Positions 13,448-15,621 of a DNA stretch of 15,621 nucleotides are shown here, piece after piece. The notes beneath the pieces were generated by a model that did not search any database, was not told where the DNA came from, and saw only the letters and a list, made by a program, of their open reading frames with translations. The stretch's first letter is position 1. The number at the start of each line of letters is the position of its first letter. The DNA is taken from positions 1 to 15,621 of the forward strand of contig JAFAGL010000270.1 in assembly GCA_023422735.1 (NCBI GenBank), read 5' to 3'. This stretch comes from Pseudomonadota bacterium. Lineage in GTDB: Bacteria; Pseudomonadota; Alphaproteobacteria; Rhizobiales; Rhizobiaceae. Made by a program: the position numbers and the translations under genes.

Positions 13448-13673
13448 GATTGGTTGACGGTTCCTGGCCTCGATTTAAAAAAAAGTTCCCATCGACCATC
13501 CTGCAGCGCGGAAACCGGCCCAGCTCGCCGTGAACAAAATGGTCTGTTGCGGTCTTGAGGAAGGGGCTTAAAATTCAGTCTTTCGCAGCCTACATTCAAA
13601 ACAGCGATAAATGCGAACAACAGGAACAGATAGCGTGGATACATGCGGGAGCGCCGGCACTGTGGCGACTCGA

Positions 13674-14000
13674 ATGCAGGCCGGCGAGCGGGACAATGGC
13701 CCGGGCCGCAGTGCGGCCGTCATCACTCGGCCGCAAACCAAAACCAAAAAACCAAGCCTGTATCGCGTTTTGATCCTGAACGACGACTACACGCCGATGG
13801 AATTCGTCGTCCATATTCTTGAACGGTTCTTCCAGAAGGATCGGGAAGCGGCGACCCGCGTCATGCTTCACGTGCACAACCACGGAGTAGGCGAATGCGG
13901 GGTCTATACATTCGAAGTGGCCGAGACCAAAGTGTCGCAGGTCATGGACTTTGCCCGTCAGCACCAGCATCCGCTGCAATGCGTGATGGAGAAGAAGTGA
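13674..14000 (+). CDS. clpS: ClpS, ATP-dependent Clp protease adaptor
   Basis: The adaptor that hands proteins with destabilising N-terminal residues (N-degrons) to ClpA. The core is complete: SLYRVLILNDDYTPMEFVV with the NDDYTPM pocket residues, ERFFQKDREAATRVMLHVHN with the pocket histidine, HNHGVGECGVYTFEVAETKV, and a C-terminal tail ending in HPLQCVMEKK. The flexible N-terminal arm, which engages ClpA, is basic and disordered here. The start is uncertain. ATG 13674 gives 108 residues. GTG 13662 has GGGAG upstream at somewhat long spacing, and ATG 13611 gives 129 residues but no binding site. Identity is firm. clpA follows after eight bases, so the pair is co-transcribed. Confidence 0.92.
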   Translation: MQAGERDNGPGRSAAVITRPQTKTKKPSLYRVLILNDDYTPMEFVVHILERFFQKDREAATRVMLHVHNHGVGECGVYTFEVAETKVSQVMDFARQHQHPLQCVMEKK

Positions 14001-14008
14001 GGTACTAA

Positions 14009-15621
14009 ATGCCGGCATTCTCCCAAGGTCTCGAGAAGGCGCTGCACCAGGCGCTGACTTTTGCCAATGAGCGTCATCATGAATATGCAACGCTCGAACA
14101 TCTGCTGCTCGCGCTGATCGAGGACAATGATGCCGCTGCCGTCATGCGTGCGTGTAATGTCGACGTTGACGATCTGCGCCAGACCGTACTCACCTATATC
14201 GATACCGAGCTCGACAATCTGATCACGGGCTATGACGAGGATTCCAAGCCGACCGCAGGTTTTCAGCGTGTCATCCAACGCGCTGTGATTCACGTTCAGT
14301 CTTCTGGCCGGGACGAAGTTTCCGGCGCGAACGTGCTCGTTGCAATCTTCGCGGAGCGCGAAAGCCACGCGGCCTATTTCCTGCAAGAACAGCAGATGAC
14401 CCGCTACGATGCGGTGAATTACATCAGCCATGGCATTGCCAAGCGGGCGGGCGCGAATGAGAGCCGGACACCACGGGGTGCCGAGGAAGAGCAGGGCGGC
14501 CCGGCCAACGGTGAAGGTGAAGAGGGTGCAAAGAAGAAGCAGCAGGACGCGCTCTCTGCTTACTGCGTCGATCTGAATCAGAAGGCCAAGAACGGAAAAA
14601 TCGACCCGCTGATCGGTCGCGATGTCGAAATCAACCGCACGATCCAGGTCCTTTGCCGGCGCTCGAAAAATAATCCCCTGTATGTCGGTGATCCTGGCGT
14701 CGGTAAAACCGCGATCGCAGAAGGTCTGGCAAAGCGTATCGTCGAAGGAAAGGTGCCCGCAGCTTTGGCTGATTCCACCATTTTCTCGCTCGACATGGGT
14801 ACGCTCCTGGCAGGCACACGCTATCGTGGTGACTTCGAAGAGCGCTTGAAACAAGTGGTCAAGGAACTGGAAGAGTTTCCGGGCGCCGTCCTGTTCATCG
14901 ATGAGATCCACACGGTGATCGGTGCTGGTGCGACATCGGGCGGGGCTATGGACGCATCCAACCTTCTGAAACCGGCTTTGTCATCAGGCGCGATCCGCTG
15001 CATCGGCTCCACGACTTACAAGGAGTATCGCCAGTTCTTCGAAAAGGACCGGGCACTGGTGAGGCGTTTTCAGAAGATCGATGTCAACGAACCGACCGTC
15101 GATGACACGATTGCGATCATGAAGGGACTGAAGCCCTATTACGAAGACTTCCATAAGGTGAAGTTCACAACGGATGCGATCCGCGCGGCGGTTGAGCTCT
15201 CGGCGCGTTACATTAACGACCGCAAGCTTCCTGATAAAGCTATCGACGTCATCGACGAGACGGGTGCTTCGCAGATGCTTTTGCCTGACTCGAAGCGCAA
15301 GAAAACCATCACCGTTAAGGAAATCGAAGCGACCATCGCGACGATGGCCCGTATTCCACCGAAGACGGTTTCGGCGGATGACGAACAGGTGCTCGCTGGT
15401 CTGGAAGTCGAGTTGAAGCGCGTTGTTTATGGGCAGGACACTGCCATTACTGCGCTGTCTTCGGCGATCAAACTGGCCCGTGCCGGCCTTAGGGAACCAG
15501 AAAAGCCAATTGGCTCATATCTCTTCTCAGGCCCCACCGGCGTCGGCAAGACAGAAGTCGCCAAACAACTGGCGGCCTCTCTGGGCTGTGAACTCCTGCG
15601 TTTCGACATGTCCGAATATAT
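14009..15621 (+). CDS. clpA: ClpA, ATP-dependent Clp protease unfoldase (runs off right edge)
   Basis: The AAA+ unfoldase that feeds substrates to ClpP and takes N-degron proteins from ClpS. About 537 residues are visible, two thirds of the usual 750-825. Order: the N-domain with two Clp repeats (FSQGLEKALHQALTFANERH; FQRVIQRAVIHVQSSG), an acidic glycine-rich linker around 150-178, and the first ATPase ring with Walker A G227-DPGVGKT234 and Walker B LFIDE ending at E299. It continues with GSTTYKEYRQFFEKDRALVRRF, the middle segment, and the second ring starting at VYGQD with Walker A G508-PTGVGKT515. It breaks off two bases into the codon after SEY. It is open to the window edge without stops and no frame damage is visible. 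The ATG has no strong binding site and may depend on coupling to clpS. Confidence 0.97.
   Translation, partial: MPAFSQGLEKALHQALTFANERHHEYATLEHLLLALIEDNDAAAVMRACNVDVDDLRQTVLTYIDTELDNLITGYDEDSKPTAGFQRVIQRAVIHVQSSGRDEVSGANVLVAIFAERESHAAYFLQEQQMTRYDAVNYISHGIAKRAGANESRTPRGAEEEQGGPANGEGEEGAKKKQQDALSAYCVDLNQKAKNGKIDPLIGRDVEINRTIQVLCRRSKNNPLYVGDPGVGKTAIAEGLAKRIVEGKVPAALADSTIFSLDMGTLLAGTRYRGDFEERLKQVVKELEEFPGAVLFIDEIHTVIGAGATSGGAMDASNLLKPALSSGAIRCIGSTTYKEYRQFFEKDRALVRRFQKIDVNEPTVDDTIAIMKGLKPYYEDFHKVKFTTDAIRAAVELSARYINDRKLPDKAIDVIDETGASQMLLPDSKRKKTITVKEIEATIATMARIPPKTVSADDEQVLAGLEVELKRVVYGQDTAITALSSAIKLARAGLREPEKPIGSYLFSGPTGVGKTEVAKQLAASLGCELLRFDMSEY

Larger units (their letters stand above)
13346..13673. 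other. Divergent control region between the carboxypeptidase gene and clpS
   Basis: About 328 bases without a convincing gene. It holds three GGTWAC boxes at 13404, 13423 and 13441 (spacing 19 and 18), a run of eight A (within 13476-13486) and the uncertain 5' end of clpS. A minus-strand ORF (13644-13411) with a hydrophobic N-terminus lies here but lacks a ribosome binding site. Promoters for both flanking genes must be in this stretch; I cannot place them with confidence. Confidence 0.5.

Noticed and set aside
13958..14911. 317-codon minus-strand ORF opposite clpA
   Set aside because: Fully antisense to the ClpA N-domain and first ATPase ring; an artefact of high GC in the third codon position.

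Overview
The window looks like a chromosomal core segment of an alphaproteobacterium of the Rhizobiales, most probably Brucellaceae (Brucella/Ochrobactrum-like). This rests on the moderately high GC, the pyrB-pyrC-plsY order with a Rhizobiales-type degenerate PyrC, gatC and gatA without gatB beside them, a DUF1489 gene, and the clpS-clpA pair. Species assignment is inference from recalled gene order and protein similarity; no search was run. I see no phage, transposon, CRISPR array, tRNA or rRNA.

Layout. Positions 1-2628 (minus strand) hold a tightly packed pyrB>pyrC>plsY operon: aspartate carbamoyltransferase, a dihydroorotase homologue that has lost most metal-binding residues, and the start of the PlsY acyltransferase, which runs off the left edge. 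A divergent control region (2629-2770) separates it from aidB (plus). aidB meets ruvX (minus) tail to tail. A short divergent gap then leads to a plus-strand run: an UPF0173 metallo-beta-lactamase-fold hydrolase, gatC, a GNAT acetyltransferase, gatA (translationally overlapping) and a YdcF-family membrane protein, ending at 8808.

Positions 8809-9610 are the least ordinary part. On the minus strand lies what reads as a decayed DUF599 membrane-protein gene, with fragments in all three frames, in-frame stops and a missing middle. It is followed by a candidate 43-residue single-span membrane protein on the plus strand. Next come the single-chain Fe-S L-serine dehydratase sdaA, a DUF1489 protein, a two-way terminator, a small minus-strand ORF of unknown function, and a periplasmic D,D-carboxypeptidase with a C-terminal SPOR domain (minus). 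The divergent region beyond it carries evenly spaced GGTWAC boxes. The window ends in clpS and the first two thirds of clpA, the adaptor and unfoldase of N-degron proteolysis.

The genes are mainly housekeeping: pyrimidine and phospholipid synthesis, tRNA amidation (Glu-tRNA(Gln)/Asp-tRNA(Asn)), serine catabolism, cell-wall remodelling and protein quality control. I do not see a clear new multi-gene system. The points most worth a second look are the catalytically dead PyrC, the DUF599 ruin, the acetyltransferase embedded between gatC and gatA, the inverted repeat inside the likely pyrB promoter spacer, and the spaced boxes upstream of the carboxypeptidase.
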